64,000 bases of DNA, taken from the NCBI RefSeq assembly GCF_030362795.1, contig NZ_JAUCBM010000010.1, forward strand, positions 41,961-105,960, read 5' to 3'. Within the stretch, counting starts at the first letter, position 1, and every line of letters starts with the position of its first letter. The position numbers and the translations under genes are program-made. This DNA is from Pseudochrobactrum kiredjianiae. GTDB taxonomy: Bacteria > Pseudomonadota > Alphaproteobacteria > Rhizobiales > Rhizobiaceae. Shown here in pieces: positions 17,978 to 26,536 of the stretch. The notes beneath the pieces were generated by a model. It saw only the letters and a program-made list of their open reading frames with translations, searched no databases and was not told the origin of the DNA.

Positions 17978-18950
17978 CTGAAATAGAACGACGCAAATCT
18001 CCAGCTTCAGCTAAGATCGTCAAGGCGTTGATAGGGCCAATGCCGGGAATGGTCGTCAGAAGTTGGTAATCCGAATCATCTTTAAGTAACGCGATAGCCC
18101 GATCTTCTATTGCATTACGCTGAGCAATCAGGCTGCGCCCTTCCGCCAGAACAAGCCGAAACATTCGGATCGCTTCAGATTGTGCCGTGACTGGTAGCCC
18201 CACAGAGGTTTTGGCTGTCTCATAAATATCTGACAATAAACGTTCTTTTGCAACACGACGACCAACGACGGTCCAAGCATTTTCTACGAACTAGTCATTG
18301 CGGTTATGATGTAGGGCGAAGGATATCGTTCGAGAAAGGCAAAGAACCAGTCACTGCGAGAACTGCGATGGAAGCGTCCAGCTTCGGGGAAATACAGCGG
18401 AAGGTAATGCGTTAGCACTCTATGCCAGAGTTCGGTTTTTGATCGCGATATAATCTCATGAGTTTTGGATAATTCCTGAAGGTCATTAGTCCCGCACAAT
18501 AATGGATCGTGATAAAACTGTTCGTTCCCGATTTGCATCATATGCAGAATAACCTGCGCATCCTTAGGATCATTTTTATCCCAACTGTTATGCAGTGCTT
18601 CACGCGTCCTGGCGAGTGCCACGGAAGATATCAGCTTCACGTCAAATCCAGCTGTGGCAAGATGGTAAGCCAGTGCCCGATGATAATTGCCTGTAGCCTC
18701 AAAGGCCACACGGACTGGGCGACCATATTCTGACAGTATTGCAATCAATCTGTTAAAATCATCAAGCTGGTTTAAAATGGTCAGACGTCGACGACGCTTC
18801 TTATCGGTCAGGTCGATTAAAACCTCGTGACGTGTCATCGAAATATCGATTGCCACCAAAATCGGTGCAGTCTGTGAGATAATGTTATTGGTCATGCTGG
18901 TCTCCCTTGTGGTGTGATTTTTGACAAAACCACTATAGGGACCTTAGACC
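17978..18950 (-). pseudogene. IS110-family transposase, frameshifted and 3'-truncated
   Basis: Starting at ATG 18895 (minus), the DEDD N-terminal domain (VAIDISMTRHEVLI, VAFEATGNYHRALAYHL, NDPKDAQVILHMMQ) runs to 18284. The frame is lost by one base in the ATGACTAGTTCGTAG stretch near 18290, then continues as FVENAWTVVGRRVAKERLL and the Transposase_20 block LLTTIPGIGPINALTILAEA. It breaks off at the IS6 fragment. The non-coding left end (18896 to about 18950) contains nested complementary arms. Non-functional. Confidence 0.82.
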
Positions 18951-19344
18951 CGGTTATGACCACCTGTCGCATGCAATTTAAGGCTGCGCAGGCGGTCATA
19001 GCCGCTCGACTGACAGCATTCCGAATGTGTTATGGACCTGAGTATGTCAGTGGCAAGTTCATGGAATGGGCTGAAAAACAAGGCGTTACCATCAGTCACA
19101 TCCAACCAGGAAAGCCGCAACAAAACGCTTATGTCGAACGCTATAACCGAACTGTTCGTCACGAATGGCTAGACCAACACATCATTGAAAGCATCGAAGA
19201 GGCTCAGGAATTCGCTACACAATGGCTCTGGACGTATAAAAACGAACGGCCCAATATGGGCATCGGCGGCATAACACCCGCACAGAAACTAAAAATGGCT
19301 GCGTAAATTCTACTGCAGAGCCCCATTAAAAACGGGGGATTACC
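18951..19344 (+). mobile_element. IS3-family element fragment (3' end of orfB and right terminal repeat)
   Basis: The plus strand reads YGPEYVSGKFMEWAEKQGVT then IQPGKPQQNAYVERYNRTVR and IGGITPAQKLKMAA to a stop at 19306. It is the C-terminal third of an IS3 OrfB closely like the copy at 24552-25381. The terminal repeat CGGGGGATTACC ends at 19344. The 5' part was lost at the IS110 junction. Confidence 0.8.
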
Positions 19345-19405
19345 AATGCAACTGTATGAGATGCAAAATCTTCTATTAATTTTCCCAAAAATCTCGGAAA
19401 TTTTA

Positions 19406-20575
19406 TTATGATTTCTGAGTGGTTGTGTCGATTATCCAATTAATTACATTCTCAATCGCTTCCTTCTCCGATCCCTTTGATAAAGCATCCAGATAAATCT
19501 TCATCTGCATGTCTGCTGAGCTGCCATTTAGTAAAATGTCACGGCACTGCGCAATTTCTGCTTCACAATTTAGGATTTGTGCATCCTCTGCTACCATGGC
19601 GAGAGTTTTCTCTAGAAAATTTTCTATTTTCTCTTCGCCTTTTTTTGTAACGAAAACAGTTTTTGTGCCATAGCGTTGCACTCGCCATTTGTTTTCTACA
19701 ATTAACGCTCTATCCACGCTATCAATGTCCGCATTGCAATTTACGTTATAAAAAAGGTGGCGAATGAGGGCGCGATAAAGTGCTGCAACAGACAATGCAT
19801 CCTCTACCCGCGTACAGGAATCCGGAGCGCGCAACTCCAATGTGGGGTACTTTACAGAGGGGCGTATCATCCACCATAGGTGTGAGGCATCGGGCATTAC
19901 GGCAGCATTTACTAAACTCTCCACATAAATCTCATATTCAGCCGTATCACCAAAAAGCTCAGGAATACCGGTGCGTGGAAGCTCGTCATAGGCAGCAAGC
20001 CGATATCCTTTGAGACCGGTAGGACGTGAATGCCAAAAAGGCGAAGACGTTGATAACGCTAACAATAAAGGTAAGTAAGGGAGAACGCGCCGCATAATGT
20101 CGACGCGACGTGTTGGGTCAGGAAGCTCCACATGGACATGCATACCACATAGAAGATTGCGCTCTCCAATCATCTGTAGGCTATCCATCACACGGTTATA
20201 GCGTTCTTTATCGCTTTGAACTGCGTTTTGCCAATTACCCTCTGGATGGGTACCGCACGCGAGAATAGCGAGATTATGCTCCTTGGCATATGCAGCTAAT
20301 ACGCGCCTGATATATAACATTTCCGTACGCGCTTCTTTGAAACAATAGAGAGGCGGAGTAGCGACTTCAACCTGACTTTGTAAAAACTCTCTATCCACTC
20401 TCCCATCTGTAGCAACATGGGCAGCTTCAAATAATTCATCAGGTGTATGAACACTTATTTCACCCGAATTTAGATTAGAGAGGAAAAACTCCTCTTCAAT
20501 TCCAAAGGAGAATGAAGCTTGATCACGATTTGCAATTTCAAAACCGCTCAATCGGTGCAGGTCTGTCAGTGACAT
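19406..20575 (-). CDS. GCS2-type carboxylate-amine ligase (YbdK/EgtA-like)
   Basis: I start at ATG 20575 because GGGAGGA sits 8-14 bp upstream; the frame could extend 16 codons further. The 389-residue protein has the GCS2 signatures: FGIEEEFFLSNLNSGEI near the N terminus (catalytic Glu cluster), VDREFLQSQVEVATP, the GMHVHVELPD block, and a C-terminal LELRAPDSCTRVEDALSVAA. The family condenses glutamate with an amine (glutamate-cysteine ligase-like). The substrate is not evident. It is the second gene of an operon with the NAGGN amidotransferase (16 bp gap), so it may act on a glutamine dipeptide pathway rather than on glutathione. That is inference. Confidence 0.85.
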   Translation of the reverse strand: MSLTDLHRLSGFEIANRDQASFSFGIEEEFFLSNLNSGEISVHTPDELFEAAHVATDGRVDREFLQSQVEVATPPLYCFKEARTEMLYIRRVLAAYAKEHNLAILACGTHPEGNWQNAVQSDKERYNRVMDSLQMIGERNLLCGMHVHVELPDPTRRVDIMRRVLPYLPLLLALSTSSPFWHSRPTGLKGYRLAAYDELPRTGIPELFGDTAEYEIYVESLVNAAVMPDASHLWWMIRPSVKYPTLELRAPDSCTRVEDALSVAALYRALIRHLFYNVNCNADIDSVDRALIVENKWRVQRYGTKTVFVTKKGEEKIENFLEKTLAMVAEDAQILNCEAEIAQCRDILLNGSSADMQMKIYLDALSKGSEKEAIENVINWIIDTTTQKS

Positions 20576-20591
20576 TGTTAATCCTCCCTTA

Positions 20592-22361
20592 TTAAATTCC
20601 ATGTGACTGCAACCAGAGTTCAAGAGAACCGATCTGCCAAAGCTTGGAATGGCCTTTAGGGGTTAGAGCTGCGTCTGGCGCTGCCAATAATCCATCAATG
20701 TAAGCCGCATTAAATAGACCGCGCGAACGAGCAGCTGGTTGATTTAAAATCATTTTGATGAAAGTTAGATAACCCCCTTGGATATATTTCAAGGCTGGTA
20801 CGGGAAAATATCCTTTTGGACGATCTATAACTTCTGCCGGTAAAATCTTTCGCGCAGCTTCTTTCAAAATGTATTTTCCGCCATGCCCGACTTTTAACTG
20901 AGAAGGAATGCGTGCAGCGAGCTCTACGAGCTCATGGTCAAGAAACGGAACTCTTGCCTCTACACCGAAGGCCATTGTCATATTATCAACACGCTTAACG
21001 GGATCATCAACCAGCATAATGTCTGTATCAATTTGAAGTGCTTTGTTGATCGGTGAAGACGCACTTAATTTTTCAAAGTACTCCTCAACAAAAATTCTGC
21101 TGTGGTCGTCGCCAATATAGTCTGGAGAGAGCGTCTTTTGCATCTCTGCATGATCTCTGTCAAAATAAAGCTTCGCATAATCATCCAGAGGATTTTGTGA
21201 GTTTTCCAGCTTAGGATACCAATGATATCCTCCGAAAACCTCATCCGCGCCTTGCCCGCTTTGGACAACTTTAGCGTTTTTAGTAACTTGCTGGGAGAGC
21301 AAATAAAAGCCAACAGAGTCATGGCTCATCATAGGTTCCGACATCGTCCCGACTGCTGCTGGTAATGCAGAAAGCGTTTCTTCCGGGCTTACATGAATTC
21401 GAGTATGCTCTGTCCCATATTGCTCGGCGATAAGGTCTGAATATTTATACTCATTACCGGTAATACCGTTAACATCATCAAAGCCAACAGAAAAAGTTTT
21501 GAGATCACTTTGGCCGTTTCGCACCAGTAATGCTACGATAAGCGAGCTATCCAGTCCGCCTGACAACAGGACGCCGGTTGGAACATCCGCAATCTGACGT
21601 CGCATGACGGCTAGCTCAACGGCATCAAATACCATCTCTTGCCAATCCTGTTTCGAATACTGTTCATCGGCAGAGCGTATCCCAATATTCAAAGACCAAT
21701 AGCGATGCTCTTCACGTTTGCCCGTTCGGTCAATCACTATGTAAGTGGCTGGTGGTAACTTGCGAATGCCTTTTAATATAGTGAAAGGCGCAGGCACCGC
21801 CGCATGAAAGCTCATATAGTAATGCAGAGCAACGCTATCTATGGACGTGTCCACATCCCCACATTCCAATAATGCGGGAAGTGTTGAAGCAAACCGAAAA
21901 TACTTGGTATTCTCATTATAATATAGAGGTTTAATACCAAGGCGGTCGCGCACCAATATCGTTCGCCCACGATCTCGTTCCCAAATTGCAAAAGCAAACA
22001 TCCCGATGAGCTTGTTTAAACAGTCCACTCCCCAAGCATGATATGCCTTGAGGATGACTTCCGTATCGCCGGTTGAGAAAAATCGGTAACCCTTGGATTT
22101 CAACTCGGCTCTTAGCTCGACGTAATTATAGATACATCCATTGAAAACAATCGCTAACCCTAATTCAGGGTCAAACATTGGCTGCTGTGATACATTAGAC
22201 GTGTCAATGATACTAAGGCGCCGATGTCCAAAGGCGACGTTCCCTTGCTTGAGTAGGCCTGCTGCATCTGGACCCCGCGATTGCAAATTGCGCATCATTT
22301 TTTCTACATTTACAATACTAGGCTCGCCCTTGAAATTGATTTCACCACATATGCCACACAT
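20592..22361 (-). CDS. N-acetylglutaminylglutamine (NAGGN) amidotransferase, asparagine-synthase family
   Basis: The 589-residue protein starts with the class II glutaminase MCGICGEINF (Cys2 nucleophile) and has the family's GDTEVILKAYHAWGVDCLNK. Its asparagine-synthase domain has the PP-loop GVLLSGGLDSSLIVALL and VKVVQSGQGADEVFGGYHW-like residues (here AKVVQSGQGADEVFGGYHW). The length and the C-terminal LWQIGSLELWLQSHGI fit the NAGGN amidotransferase subgroup better than AsnB, in my recollection of the family. It would amidate N-acetylglutaminylglutamate using Gln and ATP to make the osmolyte. The usual partner synthetase (GNAT/ATP-grasp fusion) is absent here. A perfect EcfG promoter precedes it. 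Confidence 0.83.
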   Translation of the reverse strand: MCGICGEINFKGEPSIVNVEKMMRNLQSRGPDAAGLLKQGNVAFGHRRLSIIDTSNVSQQPMFDPELGLAIVFNGCIYNYVELRAELKSKGYRFFSTGDTEVILKAYHAWGVDCLNKLIGMFAFAIWERDRGRTILVRDRLGIKPLYYNENTKYFRFASTLPALLECGDVDTSIDSVALHYYMSFHAAVPAPFTILKGIRKLPPATYIVIDRTGKREEHRYWSLNIGIRSADEQYSKQDWQEMVFDAVELAVMRRQIADVPTGVLLSGGLDSSLIVALLVRNGQSDLKTFSVGFDDVNGITGNEYKYSDLIAEQYGTEHTRIHVSPEETLSALPAAVGTMSEPMMSHDSVGFYLLSQQVTKNAKVVQSGQGADEVFGGYHWYPKLENSQNPLDDYAKLYFDRDHAEMQKTLSPDYIGDDHSRIFVEEYFEKLSASSPINKALQIDTDIMLVDDPVKRVDNMTMAFGVEARVPFLDHELVELAARIPSQLKVGHGGKYILKEAARKILPAEVIDRPKGYFPVPALKYIQGGYLTFIKMILNQPAARSRGLFNAAYIDGLLAAPDAALTPKGHSKLWQIGSLELWLQSHGI

Positions 22362-22405
22362 GTTTTAAGACCCTTAGAATATTCACGAAAATCCGATAAA
22401 TATTC

Positions 22406-22430
22406 AACGCAAAAACATAATGTAGGTTCC
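22406..22430 (-). promoter_or_regulatory. EcfG-type general-stress promoter of the NAGGN amidotransferase operon
   Basis: On the minus strand GGAAC (22430-22426) is followed after 16 bp by CGTT (22409-22406), a perfect match to the EcfG consensus, 45 bp before the ATG at 22361. Osmolyte genes are classic members of this regulon. Confidence 0.72.
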
Positions 22431-22722
22431 ATAAAACTTGCAGTTAACTAAAATACTGAATATATATTTATACTTAGATAAGTACAATAAAAAATACTTT
22501 AAAATAATATTATTCATCGCAATAAATAAGAGATTTTACTTAAAGTAACACTTTTTATAAAAAATCCTGGATCTGAATTAAAATTATTATGGGAAGGCTT
22601 ATCCAATTATATGCGTGCAACTTATTTTACTCAGCGACGTTATAATAGCTGAACGTCCTAATAGTTCGATAAAAATTACTATTATTGATACCACGTGCAA
22701 ATCCGTATAGGAGGGTAGCTCT
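22431..22722. other. Divergent intergenic region, A+T rich
   Basis: About 290 bp of strongly A+T-rich DNA between the divergent NAGGN operon and the 24-residue membrane peptide gene. I see no gene. Apart from the EcfG match next to it, no clear second promoter could be assigned. Confidence 0.5.
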
Positions 22723-22797
22723 ATGAATTCCATCATTTATCTTGTTGGTCTTGTTGTGATTGTTTTGTTTATCCTTTCAATGTTGGGATTACGATAA
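22723..22797 (+). CDS. 24-residue single-span membrane peptide
   Basis: The frame MNSIIYLVGLVVIVLFILSM then LGLR is almost wholly one membrane helix with a C-terminal Arg. It has a strong ribosome site (GGAGGG, 22710-22715) and a stop that overlaps the next start as TAATG. Such tiny genes precede the downstream membrane protein in several Rhizobiales, as far as I recall. Translational coupling is evident. Confidence 0.65.
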   Translation: MNSIIYLVGLVVIVLFILSMLGLR

Positions 22798-23723
22798 TGG
22801 TAGACCAAAATAATATTAAAGTTGAATCAGATCGCAGTTATGTCGATTGGGCCGCAATACTAGCTGGTTCAGTGATTTCGGCTGGTATTGTAGTGGTCTT
22901 TACTACATTTGCAGCCGGATTAGGTCTTGGTTCAATAACGGCAGAGGACGGTGGCGATATCAGCAAGACGTGGTTGATAATAACCGCGCTTTTTGCCGTT
23001 ATTTCTATGGTCGCATCTTATATGCTCGGTGGTTACATAACCGGTAGAATGAGACGTCCAGTTGGAAATGCAACCCGTGATGAAACGACTATTCGTGATG
23101 GGCTCAATGGTTTAGCTGTATGGGGTATCGGCATACTAATCTCCGGTTTTTTCGCTGCCAGTGCTATCACTGGAGGGGTAAAAGCAGTCAGCAGCGTGAC
23201 ACAGTCAACACTTGAAGCCACAGGATCGGCCGTCGGCGGTACAGCTCAAGGCATTGGTCAACTGGGTGGAGGTCTGATATCCGGGGCAGGAAATGCACTA
23301 GCAGGCGCGACTCAAGGAGCCGGACAAGCAGTAGCGCCTACTCTTGATGAAATGCTTCCTCAGAGCCTTAAAAATAATCCGTTTGATTATATAACCGATA
23401 GCTTGTTGCGTAAAAGCGCAGCAACCCCAGAAACAGCAGACTCCCAGATTGGGAATGTGGATAGAGCAACACGACAGGTAACTGGAATTCTGGGGAGCCT
23501 TTTGCGAACAGGTGAGATCTCTGATGACGATCGAACCTGGTTAGTTTCAGAAGTTGCGGCTCAGACGAACTTAACCCAGACTGAAGCCCAAACACGCGTA
23601 GATCAATCTGTAGCACGTGTGGGAGAGCTGCGCTTAGAGGCACAGAAAAAAGTCGAAGAAGCCCAAAAGCAATTTGACGAGTTGAAGGCTAGTGGTTGTG
23701 TTGCAAAGTTTTCAGTAGGATAG
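22797..23723 (+). pseudogene. Conserved membrane protein (PhnA-like label), C-terminus replaced by IS6 sequence
   Basis: The protein begins with a conserved YVDWAAILAGSVISAGIV segment and has three or so membrane spans (about residues 20-45, 60-82, 105-130). A Gly/Ala-rich stretch (VGGTAQGIGQLGGG, GAGQAVAPTL) and a helical region with repeated TQTEAQTRVDQ and EAQKKVEEAQKQFDELK follow. At 23694 the frame enters the IS6 terminal repeat, giving a false tail VAKFSVG and a stop at 23723. The true C-terminus, probably another membrane region, is missing and does not resume after the IS elements. The function is unknown. A nearly complete product may still be made. Confidence 0.75.
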
Positions 23724-24509
23724 ATGTGTGCTTATCTCTGGTCGCAGTTATGCTGCGAGTTCCGCAAAGACCTGGAATGGCGATTGATTGTCGTTAGCGA
23801 ATTGGTTTTTGCGGATCATGTGAGCCACTTCGACCCCTGCAATGGTGGCTGAGGCGGAATGGAATGCCTTGAAGCCCATCATCGGCCGGGTGATCCGTTT
23901 GATAAACCTGTGGTCTTGCTCAAGGATGTTATTGAGATATTTGATCTGGCGGACTTCTATCATGGCGCCCGTTCCAGTGATTTTCAGGATCATATTCACA
24001 GCCTGCAGCCCGGTCAGATTAGCTCCGCTCTTGTCAATGACAACCTTCTCCGGAAGGCCATTGGTTACGATGGCCTTCTTGAAAAACCGACGCGCTGCAG
24101 CCAGATCCCGTCGCTTAGACAGCAGGAAATCAAGCGTTTGGCCGTTGCGATCAACAGCCCGATAAAGATAGGTCCATTTGCCCTTAACCTTGATATATGT
24201 CTCATCAACACGCCAGGAACTGGCTGTGGGACGCTTGCGCATCTGAGCCTGGGCGGCGATCTGCGGCGAGTAGCGAACAACCCAACGGTTCAAAGTCGTA
24301 TGGTCGACACTGATACCACGTTCAGCCAGAATTTCCTGAAGGTCACGGTAGGAAACTGGGTAGCGCACGTAAAAGAAAACGGCATGCAGAATGACACTTT
24401 TGGGAAACTGCGCTCCTTTGAAATCGACCTTCATCTGCATCCGCCTCACTCAATTATATCCACTGACTGTGACACATCTGAGCAGAGATGAAAACTTTGC
24501 AACACAACC
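23694..24509 (-). mobile_element. Complete IS6-family insertion sequence
   Basis: Perfect terminal repeats GGTTGTGTTGCAAAGTTTTC (23694 onward) and its complement (ending 24509) enclose 816 bp with one intact transposase on the minus strand. The flanking 8-mers differ (AGGCTAGT versus AATGGTAA), so there is no target duplication. The element lies three bases from the IS3 end at 24513, which points to an adjacent deletion or replicon fusion after insertion. Confidence 0.9.
23748..24449 (-). CDS. IS6-family DDE transposase
   Basis: The 233-residue product (or about 227 residues from the second or third Met) has an N-terminal HTH (SYRDLQEILAERGISVDHTT). The DDE core has WRVDETYIKVKGKW (first Asp), VVIDKSGANLTGLQAVN (second Asp) and YLNNILEQDHRFIKRIT (Glu). 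It is full length for the family and has no defects. This is the only intact IS6 copy among six or more relics in the window and may be their source. Confidence 0.93.
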   Translation of the reverse strand: MRRMQMKVDFKGAQFPKSVILHAVFFYVRYPVSYRDLQEILAERGISVDHTTLNRWVVRYSPQIAAQAQMRKRPTASSWRVDETYIKVKGKWTYLYRAVDRNGQTLDFLLSKRRDLAAARRFFKKAIVTNGLPEKVVIDKSGANLTGLQAVNMILKITGTGAMIEVRQIKYLNNILEQDHRFIKRITRPMMGFKAFHSASATIAGVEVAHMIRKNQFANDNQSPFQVFAELAA

Positions 24510-24551
24510 AATGGTAATACCCCCATTTTTAACGGGGTGCATATGTAGAGT

Positions 24552-25381
24552 TTATGCGGCCATTTTCAGTTTCTGTGCGGGTGTTATGCCGCCTATGCCC
24601 ATATTGGGCCGTTCATTATTATAAGTCCATAGCCAGTCAGTGGCAAAGTTCTGCGCCTCCTCTATTGTCTCGATGATATATTGATCCAACCATTCATTCC
24701 GGACTGTCCGATTATAGCGTTCGATATATGCGTTTTGCTGCGGTTGTCCTGGCTGGATGTACAGGATTGTAATTGAATGCTTTTTAGCCCAATTCAGAAG
24801 CTTGCCGCTGATATATATTCTGGGCCATTATCAACCCGTATAGTCTTAGGCTTCCCACGCCATTCGATAATCTGGTTTAGGCTTCGCATGACCCGTTCTG
24901 CTGGTAGCGAGAAATCGACTTCAATGCCAAGCCCTTCACGGTTAAAATCGTCCAGTACATTCAGCAATCGAAATGACCGGCCATCTGCCAGTTGATCCGC
25001 CATAAAATCCATCGACCAGACCAGATTAGGCTTTTCTGGAACTGCCAAGGCATCAGGCTTATCCCTTTTGAGCCGTTTTGTGGGTTTAATGCCTAGGTTC
25101 AGCTGCAACTCACAATAAATGCGATAAACTCGCTTGTGGTTCCCACCGTAGCCTTTGACATTACGAAGATAAAGAAAACACAATCCAAAGCCCCAAGTTT
25201 TCTTCGCTGTCGTTAGGCCAGTCAGAAGGTCTGCAATTTCTTCATTCTCAGAACGAAGGATAGGACTATAGCGATAACAGGTTTCGCTAACCCTAAAAGC
25301 ACGGCACGCGCAGGCAACGCTGACACCTGTTTGTGCCGCAGCGATGACGGCCATCTCACGACGCTGAGATGGCTCCGTCAC
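24552..25381 (-). pseudogene. IS3 OrfB transposase with +2 frameshift
   Basis: From ATG 25381 (overlapping orfA) the frame carries the HTH_21 region and the first DDE Asp block ([20 protein letters not shown]) up to [10 protein letters not shown] (second Asp). An extra AT in a TATATA run near 24805 then shifts the frame to a stop at 24794. The rest ([39 protein letters not shown] with the Glu, MGIGGITPAQKLKMAA) is in another frame to the stop at 24552. Confidence 0.85.
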
Positions 25382-25644
25382 TTTTTTCCAAGTGCTTCTT
25401 TCAGTAAGTCATTTTGCATACTCAGGTCAGCGAACATTCTCTTCAACCGACGGTTCTCGTCTTCTATAGATTTCATCTGACTAACCATGGATGCATCCAT
25501 GCCACCATATTTGGCACGCCAATTATAAAATGATGAATTGCTCATTCCATGTTCGCGACAAAGTTCAGGCACTGGAACGCCAGTTTCGGCTTGGCGCAAA
25601 ATCGCAAGGATCTGTGGGTCTGTAAATCTAGTCATTTTCATCAA
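25378..25644 (-). CDS. IS3 OrfA transposase subunit
   Basis: An 88-residue HTH_8-type protein ([40 protein letters not shown]) with a C-terminal zipper ([20 protein letters not shown]). It is intact and four-base coupled to orfB. Confidence 0.9.
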   Translation of the reverse strand: MMKMTRFTDPQILAILRQAETGVPVPELCREHGMSNSSFYNWRAKYGGMDASMVSQMKSIEDENRRLKRMFADLSMQNDLLKEALGKK

Positions 25645-25844
25645 AATCTCCTCGTTTATTAAACCGAGAAAACTCCACTTTCAAACACCTTTAATTAAAG
25701 GGGGGATTACCGAATGTCCACTATTGGGAAGATCTAGCTAGAAGCAGACATATCGCTTATGAAATGTAAGATCGGAATAGGCCTTGCGGCTCTCAGGTCC
25801 GCCCGATTGAGGACGATGTCTGGCACGTCAACTAGCATATTAGG

Positions 25845-26190
25845 TCAGTGACGGAAGCGTCGACGGATACCCGCTTCATTGTCTTCTCGGGCGGCTTCGT
25901 TTTGGTAGGTGTTCACCATCCCCATCAACAATGTTGACGACACGAACGGATGGCTAAAGTGGATTGCCTCGGCCAATTTTTTCCGTACTTGTCAGCCAGC
26001 TCGCGTTCCTGACTATCGCCTTCAACGCGCCAGCGAACACCCCGTGCATTGTAAAGGCAGATGTCACTAGCCGCCAGCCGGTCTAGTTCGGCCGCAAGTT
26101 TGCGCACCTCGCTTACCTACTTTGCGAGATTCTCCTTTTTAAGCGCGTCCTTTTTGTCGTGTCCCGGTATCCGCTCGATGCCTTCGAGTA
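25845..26190 (-). pseudogene. Unknown mobile-element protein, nonsense and frameshift mutated
   Basis: On the minus strand a frame reads RLLEGIERIPGHDKKDALKK then a TAG at 26117-26119, then SEVRKLAAELDRLAASDICL and RWRVEGDSQERELADKYGK. Loss of one A in the A run near 25985 then shifts it to KLAEAIHFSHPFVSSTLLMG, MVNTYQNEAAREDNEAGIRR and a TGA at 25845-25847. The composition and the adjacent integrase debris point to an integrative element. I do not recognise the family. The sequence between 25712 and 25845 holds nothing I can name. Confidence 0.5.
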
Positions 26191-26252
26191 GGCGATATCG
26201 GCTGCCGGTCTCGTGTTTCCGACCGCCACCGGCAACCCAACCCCCGCTCAAC

Positions 26253-26489
26253 AACTTCACACGCCGGGCGTGGGAGCCCTTACAGAAAGAAGCGGGGATC
26301 GTAACGCGCCGCAAGATGCGGAGCAAGCTGATCGAGAAGGGCAAGGACCAGAAATTCATTCAGACCGCCATGGGGCATGCCGAAATCCAGCTGACGCTAA
26401 ACGTCTATGGACACCTGCTTAAGGACAAAGAGGCAGAGCAGGCGCAGACCGTTGAAGACTTAGCGTTAGAAATGCTGCCTGAGGAATAG
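26253..26489 (+). pseudogene. Tyrosine recombinase (integrase) C-terminal remnant
   Basis: The frame NNFTRRAWEPLQKEAGI jumps directly to DQKFIQTAMGHAEIQLTLNV and YGHLLKDKEAEQAQ, the end of a phage/ICE tyrosine recombinase with the active-site Tyr. The region carrying the R-H-x-x-R residues between these blocks is deleted, so it is inactive. It lies at one end of the G+C-rich segment that holds hipBA, as expected of an island integrase. Confidence 0.68.
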
Positions 26490-26536
26490 AATGAACCGCG
26501 ACACAAGCTCATATCGGCAAAAGCGCTTTCGGTGCA

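Larger units (their letters stand above)
24513..25711 (-). mobile_element. IS3-family insertion sequence with broken orfB
   Basis: The terminal repeats GGTAATACCCCCAT (24513 onward) and its partner GGGGGGATTACC (ending 25711) enclose orfA and a frameshifted orfB on the minus strand. The same repeat and orfB 3' end occur at 18951-19344. No target duplication is visible. Confidence 0.85.
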
